A DNA stretch of 64,000 bases from Luteolibacter sp. SL250 (GCF_026625605.1 NZ_CP113054.1:186001-250000); one strand, 5' to 3'; counted from the first letter of the stretch, positions 43,507 through 53,525 are shown. A program made the numbers and translations. The notes: generated by a model from the letters alone, not told the origin.

Positions 43507-43640
43507 GTGGCTGCCGCGTCCTGCGGCAGGCGGTGGCAAAGGTTCGGTAGATCCACCATCCACGATACCTTTCACGCCGGGCTACACGAATCATCGGCGG
43601 GACGCCGATGCCACGGCCTGCTGCGGGACGCAGCAGCCAC
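43507..43640. repeat. Family-3 GTGGC/GTCCY palindromes, three units
   Basis: Three 23-base units: plus 43507-43529 (GTGGC, TGCCGC, loop GTCCT, GCGGCA, G), minus 43592-43614 (GTGGC, ATCGGC, loop GTCCC, GCCGAT, G) and minus 43618-43640 (GTGGC, TGCTGC, loop GTCCC, GCAGCA, G). Flank and loop are constant while the two stem arms change together. They fill most of the gap between the NHL gene and pbpC. Confidence 0.8.
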
Positions 43641-43708
43641 GTTTGCCTATCCTGTTTCAACTGACACCTAAGACTCCCCCCTTTTCTTCCGTTGGAAATG
43701 GGTAAGAA

Positions 43709-45988
43709 TTGCATCCAGCTTTGAAACTCCGCCGACCGAAGTTGCGCACCCTGCTGCGCCTGTCCGCCGCCTGCCTGGTGCTGGGGTTGCTCGGCTGGTT
43801 CGCGCTGCCGTTCGCGCTGCCACTGCCGCCAGGGTTGTTGGAGAATCCCGGAGCCTCGCCGGTGCTGACGGACCGCCACGGTGCGCCCATCCACCACCTC
43901 ACCCTGCCCGACTCCACACGCGCCGCGCCCATCCCGCTGGACCAGATCCCGGCGGATCTGGTGGCCTGCACGCTGGCGGCGGAGGACAAGCGCTTCTTCA
44001 GCCACGGCGGGGTGGATCTGCTGGCCACGGCACGGGCCGCACGGGACCTGGCCATGAAACGCCGCGTGACCTCCGGGGCGTCCACCATCACCCAGCAGCT
44101 CGTCAAAATCTCCTCCCCCAGGCGGAAGCGCGGACCTCTGGCGAAGGTCCACGAAATCCTGGGCGCGCGGCGGCTGGAGATGACCTGGTCGAAAAACCAG
44201 ATCCTCGCCGCCTACCTGAACCGTCTGGACTACGGAAACCTGCGGATCGGCACGGCGGAGGCGACCCGCTTCTACTTCCAGAAGCCGCTGGCAGACCTGT
44301 CGCTGGCGGAGTGCGCGCTGCTGGCGGGACTGCCGCAGGCGCCCACCCGCCTGAACCCCATCCGCCGCACGGAACCCGCCCTCATACGCCGCAACACGGT
44401 GCTGGAACGGCTGCGAGGGAACACCAACTACGATGAATCCCGTATTTCCGCCGCACTGGCGGAACCGCTCACCCTGCGCCCGCTCCGCACCGTCCAGGCC
44501 GCACCGTGGCTCGCCTCGCTGCCGGACGTCCGGGGAGCCACCACCCGCACCTCCCTCGACCTGCCGCTCCAGCGCGACATCGAATCCATCGTCCGTGAGG
44601 AGACGGCGAAGCTGAAGGAAGCGAACCTCCGCCACGCCGCGGTCGTCGTCATCGACAACGCCACCTGCGAGATCCTGGCCCTCGTTTCCTCCGCATCATG
44701 GAACGATCCGCGCGGCGGCCAGCTCAACGGCGCCACCCGGCCACGCTCGCCCGGTTCCACGCTGAAGCCCTTCACCTATCTCCTCGCCATGGAGCGGAAC
44801 CACCGCATCCCCTCCTCCATCCTTTCCGATATCCCCACCCCGTTCCGCACCGCGCAGGGACTGGACCTGCCACAGAACTATGAGCGGAAATACCGCGGCC
44901 CCGTCACGCTCCGCACCTCGCTCGCCTGCTCGCTGAACCTGCCCGCCATGCGCGAGCTGAACCACCTCGGCGGGCCGCAGCCACTGGAGGATCTCCTGAA
45001 AAAGCTCGGCATCTCCACCCTGACCCTGCCGCCGGAGACCTACGGGCTGGGCCTCACGCTGGGCAACGCTCCGGTGAAGCTGCTGGAACTGACGAACGCC
45101 TACGCCGCCATCGCCCGGCGCGGCGGATACCTCCCTTCCACGTTCTTTCCCATCCAAGCCCCCCCCGTCCCGGAGGAAGTCTTCGACCCCATCAGCGCCT
45201 ACCTCATCAGCGACATCCTTTCCGACCCCGCGGCGCGCGCCCCTGCCTTTCCGCCCGGCGGTCCGCTGGACCTCCCGTTCCGCTGCGCGGTGAAGACCGG
45301 CACCTCGTCGGATTTCCATGACAACTGGTGCATCGGCTACACCCCTGACTTCACCGTGGGCGTGTGGGGCGGAAACTTCGAGCACCAGCCGATGAAGGGC
45401 ATCTCCGGCATCGCCGGAGCCGGTCCCATCTTCCACCGCACGATGGTGCGCCTGCACAAGGACCGCGAGCCCACCTGGTTCGACCGACCTGCGGGACTCA
45501 TCAACATCACCATCGACACCCGTAACGGCAAGCTCATCGCACCGTCTGACTTTCCGGAGAAATCCCACGCCCGCCGGGACCTCTGCCCGCCGGAGCGCAC
45601 GCCCGTCCCCGCCACCAGCGGCGACTACGCGGACGGAAAGGCCCTGCTCGACCCGACCTACAAGGAGTGGTTCAAAAGCGCGGCCAACCACCGGCTGGGC
45701 GAGCTGGCGCTGGACGAGGCGCTGCCCGCCGCGGAACCGCTGCGCGTCATCACCCCGGCCAACGGCACCACCTACCTGCTGGACCCGGAGATCCCATCCG
45801 GCTCCGACAAGCTCTGCCCCGTCACCAACCTGCCCGGCGTCGCGGAATGGTCGTCCGAAACGCTGGTGGTGGAAAAGGGAACCCCCGAGCCGGTCATTCA
45901 CCTGAAGCCAGGCACCCACGTCCTCACCGCCACTGACCCGCGGACGGGGACCACCCACCGCATCACCATCCGGGTGAAGGAGCTGTAG
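43709..45988 (+). CDS. pbpC: Penicillin-binding protein 1C
   Basis: The 759-residue bifunctional peptidoglycan synthase starts at a TTG at 43709 (or TTG 43721); no ATG precedes the membrane anchor (about 15-37, LRLSAACLVLGLLGWFAL). The GT51 transglycosylase has its catalytic glutamate at E92 in AAEDKRFFSHGG and SGASTITQQLVK downstream. The transpeptidase motifs are S350-T-L-K353, SLN in ACSLNLPAM and KTG in AVKTGTSSDF. A C-terminal BiPBP_C domain (about 670-755) identifies the 1C class. No alpha-2-macroglobulin gene, the usual partner, is adjacent. Confidence 0.95.
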   Translation: MHPALKLRRPKLRTLLRLSAACLVLGLLGWFALPFALPLPPGLLENPGASPVLTDRHGAPIHHLTLPDSTRAAPIPLDQIPADLVACTLAAEDKRFFSHGGVDLLATARAARDLAMKRRVTSGASTITQQLVKISSPRRKRGPLAKVHEILGARRLEMTWSKNQILAAYLNRLDYGNLRIGTAEATRFYFQKPLADLSLAECALLAGLPQAPTRLNPIRRTEPALIRRNTVLERLRGNTNYDESRISAALAEPLTLRPLRTVQAAPWLASLPDVRGATTRTSLDLPLQRDIESIVREETAKLKEANLRHAAVVVIDNATCEILALVSSASWNDPRGGQLNGATRPRSPGSTLKPFTYLLAMERNHRIPSSILSDIPTPFRTAQGLDLPQNYERKYRGPVTLRTSLACSLNLPAMRELNHLGGPQPLEDLLKKLGISTLTLPPETYGLGLTLGNAPVKLLELTNAYAAIARRGGYLPSTFFPIQAPPVPEEVFDPISAYLISDILSDPAARAPAFPPGGPLDLPFRCAVKTGTSSDFHDNWCIGYTPDFTVGVWGGNFEHQPMKGISGIAGAGPIFHRTMVRLHKDREPTWFDRPAGLINITIDTRNGKLIAPSDFPEKSHARRDLCPPERTPVPATSGDYADGKALLDPTYKEWFKSAANHRLGELALDEALPAAEPLRVITPANGTTYLLDPEIPSGSDKLCPVTNLPGVAEWSSETLVVEKGTPEPVIHLKPGTHVLTATDPRTGTTHRITIRVKEL

Positions 45989-45989
45989 G

Positions 45990-46162
45990 GCATCCATCCA
46001 CCGCCAAAACGCAAAGTTCGCCAAGAGATGGATTCTTCAGGATTCGCCGGATTCGTAAGATTCGCGGTAAGCCTTCTTCTCTTCCCTGAAAACTGAACAC
46101 TGAAAACTTCTCTTCCTTTGTCTGCCAATGCAGCCGGTGGACAAGAGTGTCCACCCTCCTTA
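45990..46162 (+). repeat. Family-1 palindromic element, left end degenerate
   Basis: The right end is intact: hairpin GGTGGACA-AGAG-TGTCCACC at 46136-46155, then CTCCTTA. The middle shares ATTCGCGGT, CTTCTTCTC and CTGAACACTGAAAACTTCTC with the other long copies. The left TAAGGAGG arm is missing. It lies between pbpC and the FGGY kinase. Confidence 0.75.
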
Positions 46163-46254
46163 CTCCCGATTTGTGAAGAGGGACTTGTAAATGGCCGTCC
46201 GCCTGTGAGAATCCTGCGACGGCATGGAAGCCGTGACACTTTCCTCCATTCGCA

Positions 46255-47754
46255 ATGCACTTTCTCGGGATTGAAATCGGTCACGGCGGCACTCGTGCGG
46301 TGGCGCTCGATCTCGAGGCTGCGGTCATCAGCGCGGAGGGATACGCCCAGCACGCCTGGATCGAGGGACTCCCCGCAGGCTACCGCGAGCAGGATCCGGC
46401 GATGTGGATCGACGCGGTGAACCGTGCCGTGCGCCAGTGCCTGCTGGCCATGGGACCGGCGAAGGATCGCGTCGCCGCCATCGGTGTGGCGGGTCCACAG
46501 CGCGGGCTGGTGCTGCTGGATGAGGGGAACCGCATCATCCGGCCCGCGAAGATGGCCGGGGACGTTTCCGTGAAACGCCAGGCGGACGAGATCGCACGTG
46601 CGTTCGGCGGCGGGCCGGGCCTGATCGAGCTGGTGGGCCAGGCTCCCGGAGTGGACTCCGCCGCGGCGGAATGCCTGTGGCTGAAACAGCACGAACCTTA
46701 CCATTTCCAGCGGGCGGCGAACCTGCTCACCGCCCAGGATTTCATTTCCTACTGGCTCAGCGGGGAGCGCGTCACGGACGCCGGCAGTGCATCCGCCACC
46801 GGCCTCTTCGACATCCGCCGGCGGGCGTGGTCACAGGACCTCATCGATTTCATCGACCCCGGTCTGGCCGCCCTGCTGCCGCCGCTCTCCGTCTCCGACC
46901 AACCGCGCGGCCTCATCCGCGCCGCACTGGCGAAGGAATGGGGGCTGCCGGAGCAGGTTCAGATTTCCTCCGGCAGCGGTGCCGCCATGCTTTCCGCGCT
47001 GGCCGCGGGCTGTGTCTCACCCGGAACCGTCGCCATGGAACTGGGACCGACCGGCATCATCGCCGGTGTGGGGGATGAGCCGGTCATCGACCTCCGCGGT
47101 GAGATCCTCCCGCTGTGCAATGCCACCGGCGGCTGGCTGGGGACCGCCACCGCATCGAACATCGCCGTCGCTCCGGAAATCCTCCGCAGGCACTACGGCT
47201 GGAGCCATGAGGAGTATGAGGCGAACGTCGCCGCCGTCGCCCCCGGCGCGGACGGCCTGCTGATGCTGCCCTATTTCTCCGGTGAAACGATGCCACGGCT
47301 GCCGGAGGGCACGGGTGTGCTCCATGGCATCACTGCGGCGAACTTCACTCCCGGCCACCTCGCGCGGGCATCCGCGGAGGGTGTGGCGCTCGGCCTCGGC
47401 TACGCCATGAGCCGCCTGCGCGACCTCGGCTTCGACCCGCCGGAAATCCGCCTGCTCGGTCCGGGCGGGGTCAGCCCGGTGACGCTCCGCCTGCTGGCGG
47501 ACGTGCTGGGCATCCCGGTCGCACCGGTCTCCAGCCGCCAGGGCGCGGCGGTCGGTGCCGCGATGCAGGCGGCGGTGTCCTTCTTCCATGAAAGTGGTGA
47601 GTCGCTCGGCTTCGCGGAAATCGCCACGTATCTGGTCTCCGGGGATCCCCGGCTGCGTGTGGAGCCTGACATGCAGACCCATGAACTTTACCAGGAGATG
47701 ATGTCCCGGCAGCAGTACCTGGTGGACACCCTTCACCCCGCCGGATTCATCTGA
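46255..47754 (+). CDS. FGGY-family carbohydrate kinase (xylulokinase-like)
   Basis: The 499-residue kinase has the ATP-binding fold start MHFLGIEIGHGGTRAVALD, residues around VAGPQRGLVLLDE, and the C-terminal phosphate region RLLGPGGVSPVTLRLLADVLG near 401-421. It matches XylB-like members best, but substrate choice in FGGY kinases cannot be read reliably by eye. Its TGA shares one base with the DUF374 gene start. Confidence 0.88.
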   Translation: MHFLGIEIGHGGTRAVALDLEAAVISAEGYAQHAWIEGLPAGYREQDPAMWIDAVNRAVRQCLLAMGPAKDRVAAIGVAGPQRGLVLLDEGNRIIRPAKMAGDVSVKRQADEIARAFGGGPGLIELVGQAPGVDSAAAECLWLKQHEPYHFQRAANLLTAQDFISYWLSGERVTDAGSASATGLFDIRRRAWSQDLIDFIDPGLAALLPPLSVSDQPRGLIRAALAKEWGLPEQVQISSGSGAAMLSALAAGCVSPGTVAMELGPTGIIAGVGDEPVIDLRGEILPLCNATGGWLGTATASNIAVAPEILRRHYGWSHEEYEANVAAVAPGADGLLMLPYFSGETMPRLPEGTGVLHGITAANFTPGHLARASAEGVALGLGYAMSRLRDLGFDPPEIRLLGPGGVSPVTLRLLADVLGIPVAPVSSRQGAAVGAAMQAAVSFFHESGESLGFAEIATYLVSGDPRLRVEPDMQTHELYQEMMSRQQYLVDTLHPAGFI

Positions 47755-48422
47755 TGGGAGCGAAGGGCAGCGAAATCCGGGAAAGCCGGAAGGCGAAAGT
47801 GCTGGGCACGCTCGCCGGGTGGTTCATGAAGCTGTGGGCCGCCACCCTGCGCTATGAGATCGAGGACCGCTCCGGCATCTGCACACCGGGGAATTTCTCC
47901 ACACCGGTCATGTTCGCGCTCTGGCACAACCGGATCTTCACCCTCCCGCCCATCTGGCACAAAACCGGCGGCAACGGCCGCAAGAGCGTGGTGCTGACCA
48001 GCGCCAGCCATGACGGGGCCATGCTTTCCCACGCGATGGCCGTCTTCGGCCTGGGTGCCGTCCGCGGTTCCTCCTCACGGCGGGCGGTGGCCGCGCTGGT
48101 GGGCATGAAGCGCGCGCTGAAGGAGGGGCTGGACGTCTGCATCACCCCGGACGGCCCACGCGGCCCGCGCTACGAATTCCAGCCCGGTGTGGTGAAAATC
48201 GCCGAGTCCGCCAACGTGCCGATCATCCCCATCCACGCGACCTATGCCTCCGCCTGGCGGCTGAAAACGTGGGACCGCCTGGTGATCCCGAAGCCGTTCA
48301 GCCGGGTGAAGGTGGTTTTCGATGAGAAGCTTGTCGTGCCCGCCGGGATGGACGAAGCTGCCTTCGCCGCCGAGTGCGACCGCCTGCAGGCGATCCTCCG
48401 CGCGGGAACCGACGACCTTTGA
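47754..48422 (+). CDS. DUF374 lysophospholipid acyltransferase-like protein
   Basis: The 222-residue protein has the family block [14 protein letters not shown] near 55 (HxxxxF in place of the usual HX4D), [11 protein letters not shown] near 83, [13 protein letters not shown] near 103 and [17 protein letters not shown] near 127. Members are related to LpxL/PlsC-type acyltransferases of envelope lipids. It is coupled to the kinase upstream and precedes folD by 12 bases. Confidence 0.85.
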   Translation: MGAKGSEIRESRKAKVLGTLAGWFMKLWAATLRYEIEDRSGICTPGNFSTPVMFALWHNRIFTLPPIWHKTGGNGRKSVVLTSASHDGAMLSHAMAVFGLGAVRGSSSRRAVAALVGMKRALKEGLDVCITPDGPRGPRYEFQPGVVKIAESANVPIIPIHATYASAWRLKTWDRLVIPKPFSRVKVVFDEKLVVPAGMDEAAFAAECDRLQAILRAGTDDL

Positions 48423-48433
48423 TTTCCCCAACC

Positions 48434-49315
48434 ATGTCCCAGCCACGCATCCTCGATGGAAAAGCCATCGCCGCCGCCGTCCTCGAAGAATGCCGCGCCG
48501 AAGCGGCCGAACTGAAAGCAAAGGGCATCACCCCGGGCCTCGCCGTCGTGCTTGTCGGCAGTGATCCGGCGTCGAAGGTGTATGTCGGCTCGAAGGTCCG
48601 CACCTGCGGCGAGCTGGGGCTGTTCTCGAAGAAAGTCGAGCTGCCGGAGGAAACCACCCAGGAGGAACTGCTCAAGGTGGTGGAAGACCTCAACAACGAC
48701 CCCGCCATCCACGGCATCCTCGTCCAGTCGCCGCCGCCGAAGCACATCGACGAGGAGGCCATCGTCCGCGCGCTCGACCCGCGCAAGGACGTCGATGGCT
48801 TCCACCCTGAGAACGTCGCGAAGCTGGCGCTGGAGGATCCCACCGGCTTCGTCCCCTGCACGCCCGCGGGCTGCATGAAGATCCTGGAGGTTTCCGGCAT
48901 CCCGACTTCCGGCGCGGAAGCCGTGGTCATCGGTCGCAGCATGATCGTCGGCAAGCCGATGGCGCTGCTGCTGGTCGCGAAGAATTCCAACGCCACCGTG
49001 ACCATCGCCCACTCCCGGTCGAAGGACCTGCCCGGGATCTGCCGCCGCGCCGACATCATCGTCGCCGCCGTGGGCCGCCCGGAGATGGTGAAGGCGGACT
49101 GGGTGAAGCCCGGCGCCGTCGTCATCGACGTCGGCATCAACCGCGTGGAGGATGCGTCGAAGAAGTCCGGCTACCGCCTGACCGGTGACGTCGCCTATGA
49201 CGAGGTGGCCCCGCATTGCTCCGCCATCACCCCGGTTCCCGGCGGCGTCGGTCCCATGACCATCGCCATGCTGATGAAAAACACGCTGCAAGCCGCGCGG
49301 CAGATCGGAGCGTAA
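48434..49315 (+). CDS. folD: Methylenetetrahydrofolate dehydrogenase/cyclohydrolase
   Basis: The 293-residue protein uses the ATG giving [13 protein letters not shown]. The catalytic lysine is in [12 protein letters not shown], with the substrate region [11 protein letters not shown] and the NADP-binding part [17 protein letters not shown]. The C-terminus holds the signature [16 protein letters not shown]. It interconverts methylene-, methenyl- and formyl-tetrahydrofolate. It belongs to a four-gene plus-strand run (46255-50680). Confidence 0.97.
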   Translation: MSQPRILDGKAIAAAVLEECRAEAAELKAKGITPGLAVVLVGSDPASKVYVGSKVRTCGELGLFSKKVELPEETTQEELLKVVEDLNNDPAIHGILVQSPPPKHIDEEAIVRALDPRKDVDGFHPENVAKLALEDPTGFVPCTPAGCMKILEVSGIPTSGAEAVVIGRSMIVGKPMALLLVAKNSNATVTIAHSRSKDLPGICRRADIIVAAVGRPEMVKADWVKPGAVVIDVGINRVEDASKKSGYRLTGDVAYDEVAPHCSAITPVPGGVGPMTIAMLMKNTLQAARQIGA

Positions 49316-49324
49316 AGGGTTCCC

Positions 49325-50680
49325 ATGCGCGTCGCCGTCATCAATGTCGTCGGGCTTTCCCGCTCGCTCCTGGGAGCGGACATGCCCGGACTGACGGCAT
49401 TCGCGGAAAAGCACGGCCTGCAGAGCTTCAAGCCCGCCTTTCCCGCCGTCACCTGCACGGCGCAGTCGTCGATGGTGACCGGCACCCCGCCGGCAGCGCA
49501 CGGCGCGGTGGCGAACGGTTGGTATGACCGGGAGGCGGCGGAGGTGAAGTTCTGGAAGCAGAGCAACCACATCGTCCGCGGGGAGAAGGTCTGGGACCGG
49601 CTCCGGCGCGAGGTGCCCGGCTTCACCTGCGCGAAGCTGTTCTGGTGGTACAACATGTACGCCAACGTGGATTTCTCCATCACCCCACGCCCGCTGTATC
49701 CGGCGGATGGCCGCAAGTTCTTCGACGTCCACACGCAGCCAATGGGCATGCGGGAGGACCTGAAGGCGGATCTCGGCCCGTTCCCGTTCCCGGCGTTCTG
49801 GGGACCGGCGGCGGGCATCGCCTCGTCGGAATGGATCGCCGCATCCGCGAAATGGGTGGAGGAAAAACACTCACCCACGCTCAGCCTGGTCTATCTGCCG
49901 CACCTGGACTACCCGCTGCAGAAGGACGGGCCGGATGCCGCCAACATCCCCGACGAGTGCCGGAAGATCGACGGTGTCGTGACGGACCTCATCCGTTACT
50001 ATGAATCCCGTAATGTCCGGGTGGTGGTGCTTTCCGAGTATGGCATCTCCCCCGTCACGCGGGTGATCCACCTGAACCGCCTGTTCCGGAAAAAGGGCTG
50101 GATCCAGGTGAAGGACGAGCTGGGACGGGAAACGCTGGACTGCGGCGGCTGCAAGGCCTTCGCCGTCGCGGACCACCAGATGGCCCATGTTTATGTGAAC
50201 GATCCCGCGATCCGCGGCGAGGTCCGCGCCTTGCTGGAAGCCACGCCGGGCATCGAAGAGATCCGCGAAACGCCGCAGGCCTGGGGCGAAGGTGCGGGCA
50301 CGGAAAGGGCTGGCGATTTCATGGCCATCGCGGAACCGGACGCGTGGTTCACCTATTACTATTGGGAGGACGACAACCTCGCACCGGACTATGCCCGGAG
50401 CATCGATATCCACCGCAAGCCCGGCTACGATCCGTGCGAGCTGTTCATCGACCCCGCCATCGCTTTCCCCAAGCTGAGGATCGCGAAGTTCCTGCTGAAA
50501 AAGAAACTCGGCCTGCGCGGGCTGATGGAGGTCATCCCGCTGGATGCGTCCTTGGTGAAAGGCTCCCACGGCCGTGACAATGTCCCGGAATCCGAGCAAC
50601 CGGTGGTCATCGGCGCGCCCGGTGACATCACGTCACCGGAAGAAATCGCCGGAATGATCGAGGCATTGGTAAAAGAGTAA
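49325..50680 (+). CDS. Alkaline-phosphatase-superfamily phosphodiesterase/pyrophosphatase
   Basis: The 451-residue protein of the PF01663 type has the nucleophile threonine in FPAVTCTAQSSMVTG near residue 42. Further metal ligands are LPHLDYPLQKDG near 195, VVVLSEYGI near 236 and the late histidine region KGSHGRDN near 418. There is no signal peptide, so it seems cytoplasmic. Members hydrolyse nucleotide pyrophosphates or phosphodiesters; the substrate here is unknown. The TAA stop is the first three bases of a full-length family-1 repeat. Confidence 0.85.
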   Translation: MRVAVINVVGLSRSLLGADMPGLTAFAEKHGLQSFKPAFPAVTCTAQSSMVTGTPPAAHGAVANGWYDREAAEVKFWKQSNHIVRGEKVWDRLRREVPGFTCAKLFWWYNMYANVDFSITPRPLYPADGRKFFDVHTQPMGMREDLKADLGPFPFPAFWGPAAGIASSEWIAASAKWVEEKHSPTLSLVYLPHLDYPLQKDGPDAANIPDECRKIDGVVTDLIRYYESRNVRVVVLSEYGISPVTRVIHLNRLFRKKGWIQVKDELGRETLDCGGCKAFAVADHQMAHVYVNDPAIRGEVRALLEATPGIEEIRETPQAWGEGAGTERAGDFMAIAEPDAWFTYYYWEDDNLAPDYARSIDIHRKPGYDPCELFIDPAIAFPKLRIAKFLLKKKLGLRGLMEVIPLDASLVKGSHGRDNVPESEQPVVIGAPGDITSPEEIAGMIEALVKE

Positions 50681-50862
50681 GGAGGGTGGACACTCCTGTC
50701 CACCGCCTGCAATGGCGATAAAAGAAGGAGAAGTTTTCAGTGTTCAGGTCTCAGGAAGAAAGAAGCTGACCGCGAATCTTTGATGATTCGCCATTGCAGA
50801 TGGTGGACAAGAATGGAAGCGAAACGGACATAGCGGCAAAGCCGCAATGTCCACCCTCCCTT
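50678..50862. repeat. Family-1 palindromic element, full length
   Basis: It fills the gap between two convergent genes exactly. It begins TAAGGA at the phosphodiesterase stop, has a hairpin GGTGGACA-CTCC-TGTCCACC (50685-50704), a middle with AGTTTTCAGTGTTCAG, and ends with a nested hairpin GGACATAGCGGC / GCCGCAATGTCC and CCCTCCC beside the stop of the next gene. Reverse-complemented, it is collinear with the copy at 2598-4111. Confidence 0.8.
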
Positions 50863-51759
50863 TCAGTTGCCCGTGCGCTCGCTGATGAGGTCGAGGATCC
50901 GCTTCTTCTCTTCGATATCGAGCTGGAGGCGGGACAGTTGGGCAGGAGTGAGGATGTCCTTGTACTTCTCCATCTGGGCATCCAGATTCCGGCGCTGCAG
51001 GTCGCGGAAAGCTTCGATCTTCCCGTTGGCGTCATCGCCGCCGCTCATGTAAGGAAGGGAGGCGACCGAAGAAGCCGCCAGATAGGCGGAGCCGGTGGGG
51101 AGCGGCGAGGTGTCCAGCACCAGATCCAGCCCTTGCGGACGCTCATCATGCTCCTTCCGGACATCCCCGCGGATGCGCTCCAGGATCATGTCCCGTTGCT
51201 CCGGAGAGAGGTCGGTGAGAGCGGCGAACTTCGAAGCCTGCTCCTGTGAAGCGGTCTCCACGCTGTTGTCCTGCAGGCGCTTGCGCAGCGCGGTGAAGGC
51301 GGTTGCCTGCTCTGGCGTGAGAGTGGCGAGGATCGCCTTCTCAAGATCCGCTCCGGCTTTCACGGCGGTGTCCAGCAACTGGCCGGCGTCGATGCCACCC
51401 TCCGGCTCCAGCGTGGCGCGCGCGGCCTCGATGGCGTTCAACACCTGGGCTTTCTGGTCGTCGTTGAGATTGAGCGCCTCGGTGAGGCGGGCGAGCTTCG
51501 CGTCATCCCGGGAGGCGATGTTCTCGATGGTCTGTTCCGGCGGTTCCCGCCGCGCCTGTGGTCCGGCCTCCGCCGGCGGGCGCTCCGCGGTTTCACGGGA
51601 CGGCTCGATGATCGCCGGGGCGGAATCCCGTCCTTTCCGGTCAGGGATCCGCGTGGTGGATGGGTCCGCGATGGCGGCCGGTGGAGCGGGTTTCACCAGC
51701 CAACCCACGCCGAATCCGGCGAGGGCGGTCACGATGGGAAGGATGACGGAGGGTTTCAT
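50863..51759 (-). CDS. Helical envelope protein with LTPEQ repeats, unknown function
   Basis: The 298-residue protein has an N-terminal membrane anchor (ILPIVTALAGFGVGWLV, about 5-21), a proline/acidic linker and a long helical region. Three short motifs, LNDDQ/LTPEQ/LSPEQ, occur at spaced positions (with ATLTPEQATAF and LTDLSPEQRDMIL), similar to the LTxxQ pattern of Spy/CpxP-type periplasmic proteins, though the whole does not match those by length. I start it at MKPSV, 30 bases inside the open frame. Confidence 0.75.
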   Translation of the reverse strand: MKPSVILPIVTALAGFGVGWLVKPAPPAAIADPSTTRIPDRKGRDSAPAIIEPSRETAERPPAEAGPQARREPPEQTIENIASRDDAKLARLTEALNLNDDQKAQVLNAIEAARATLEPEGGIDAGQLLDTAVKAGADLEKAILATLTPEQATAFTALRKRLQDNSVETASQEQASKFAALTDLSPEQRDMILERIRGDVRKEHDERPQGLDLVLDTSPLPTGSAYLAASSVASLPYMSGGDDANGKIEAFRDLQRRNLDAQMEKYKDILTPAQLSRLQLDIEEKKRILDLISERTGN

Positions 51760-51792
51760 GGAGGTGGGGTTTTTCGTTCCGGTTGGCACCTG

Positions 51793-52461
51793 TTAAACGC
51801 CACGGATCGCGGAAATTGCCTTTGCCATGTCCGGAGCCTTGAAGGTGGAGGATCCTGCGACGAAAACATTCGCCCCCGCGGCGGCGCAGGGAGCGGCGGT
51901 TTTCGCGTCGATCCCGCCGTCCACCTCGATGTGGTAGGACAGTCCGCGCTCCTCGCGGAGCTTCGCCGCCGCCTCGATCTTCGGCAGCATCTCCGACATG
52001 AAAGCCTGCCCGCCGAAGCCGGGGACCACGGTCATGCACAGCAGCAGGTCGATCTGGTCGAGGAACGGCAGAGCCTTCTCGATGGGGGTGGCGGGGTTCA
52101 GCGCGAGGCCCGCCTGGCAGCCGCCCTCACGGATGCGCCGGAGCGTTTCCGCCACATCGTGGTCCGCCTCCACGTGGACGGTGATGAGGTCGGACCCGGC
52201 TGCGATGAAACGCGGAAGGTAGTGATCCGGACGGGAAATCATGAGGTGCACGTCCAGGAAGATGTCGTTGGTCTCATGCACGGCCTGCACCATGGCCGGA
52301 CCGAAGGAAATGTTGTCCACGAAATGGCCGTCCATCACGTCCAGGTGCATCCAGTCCGCCCCGGAGTGGATGGCGCGGGTGGTTTCCTCCCGCACCCGGG
52401 AAAAGTCGGCGGCGAGCAGCGAAGGAGCGATGACGCGGTCTTTGAAAGTTCTCGGAATCAC
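51793..52461 (-). CDS. rpe: Ribulose-phosphate 3-epimerase
   Basis: The 222-residue TIM barrel starts at a GTG (VIPRTFKDRVIAPSLLAADF), which gives the standard length; the longer open frame adds unconserved residues. Metal and catalytic residues are in WMHLDVMDGHFV, DVHLMISRP, MTVVPGFGGQAF and EVDGGID. It interconverts ribulose-5-P and xylulose-5-P in the pentose phosphate pathway, consistent with the nearby xylulokinase-like gene. Confidence 0.95.
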   Translation of the reverse strand: MIPRTFKDRVIAPSLLAADFSRVREETTRAIHSGADWMHLDVMDGHFVDNISFGPAMVQAVHETNDIFLDVHLMISRPDHYLPRFIAAGSDLITVHVEADHDVAETLRRIREGGCQAGLALNPATPIEKALPFLDQIDLLLCMTVVPGFGGQAFMSEMLPKIEAAAKLREERGLSYHIEVDGGIDAKTAAPCAAAGANVFVAGSSTFKAPDMAKAISAIRGV

Positions 52462-52535
52462 GCGGGAAACCTTCCGACATCCGGTGCCCCGCGTCCAACC
52501 CTGAACGCGGGAAAAATACACCCCTCTACAGGGCC

Positions 52536-53525
52536 TCAGCGGGCCGGAGGCTCCGCGGTCAGGTGGACGCAGGCCTCCCGGACGCTGGCGGCTTGTGCCT
52601 GATCCATGATCAGGAACCGGTCGCGGCCCTTTTCCTTCTTCGAGAAACGGGTGAACCCATCCTCCCCCACGGTCACGGTACCGGGGACCGAAAAGGTGAA
52701 GTAACCACGGTCCGGAAAGACCGCCGCCAGGACGGAAGTGAGGTCCCAGGTCGGCCGGTCGTGCGGCGGCGGATTGTAGAGGATGTAGGACTCCTTCACC
52801 GGGTGGTGCGGCACGTAGTTGAAGTCGCGCTCGATGCTCTGGTGCGGGTAGGCTGCTGCGATTCCGATCTCAAATCCGCTCCAGACGATGGGCGACGGCC
52901 ATTCCACGGCGAGCTTCCGCGCGGCGGGGATGTCGTATTTGACGTTGTACTCGATGTAGTGGTTGTCGTGCCCGCCGATGGTCTGGAAGGCACCGGCCAT
53001 GATGCTGAGCAGCTTCACTTTCTTCGCGATGAGGTCGCGGCCATTGAGCGGCGAATGCCCGTCCCCGGGCGTATCGAGAAGGCGGGCGAAGTTGGTGAAA
53101 AAGCCGACCTGGATGAGGGTGACGGACTGGTCCGGCTGGGCGGCGAGGGTCTTTCTCAGCAGCTCCAGGGCGTCCGGCGCGTCCGCACCGCTTTTCAGGT
53201 CGCGCGGGTACTTCGCCGCATCATCGGTGGCTTTCAGGTACTTTCCCTCGTCCTTCGTCGGGCCGTCGCGGACAACGCCGATGGGGATGTCCGGCTGGCC
53301 GTAGAAGGTGTTGAGCGCGTCGATGTAGGAGGCGGCCTTCGGATGGTCCTTCGTGACGGTGACCGCCAGCAGCTTGCAGGCTCCGCGTTTCCCCAGGCTG
53401 TGGATCATGGCCAGTGCCATGGCGTCGTCCACGTCGTTGCCCATGTCCGTGTCGAAGATGATGGGGACGGGCTCCGAGTGGGCGAGGACCGCGGAAAGGA
53501 AAACGAGCGCGAGATGCTTCAGCAT
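52536..53525 (-). CDS. Secreted nucleoside hydrolase
   Basis: The 329-residue protein starts MLKHLALVFLSAVLAHS, a signal peptide. The calcium-binding motif of the IUNH family is IIFDTDMGNDVDDAMAL at about 22-38, and later residues include GGHDNHYIEYNVKYD and WDLTSVLAAVFP with a late aspartate. It hydrolyses nucleosides, probably outside the cytoplasm for purine or pyrimidine salvage. Planctomycete/Verrucomicrobia genomes have many such exported forms. Confidence 0.88.
   Translation of the reverse strand: MLKHLALVFLSAVLAHSEPVPIIFDTDMGNDVDDAMALAMIHSLGKRGACKLLAVTVTKDHPKAASYIDALNTFYGQPDIPIGVVRDGPTKDEGKYLKATDDAAKYPRDLKSGADAPDALELLRKTLAAQPDQSVTLIQVGFFTNFARLLDTPGDGHSPLNGRDLIAKKVKLLSIMAGAFQTIGGHDNHYIEYNVKYDIPAARKLAVEWPSPIVWSGFEIGIAAAYPHQSIERDFNYVPHHPVKESYILYNPPPHDRPTWDLTSVLAAVFPDRGYFTFSVPGTVTVGEDGFTRFSKKEKGRDRFLIMDQAQAASVREACVHLTAEPPAR

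Noticed and set aside
48242..49870. A 542-codon minus-strand open frame
   Set aside because: It is antisense to folD and the phosphodiesterase; there are no motifs, and the codon pattern fits a shadow frame.
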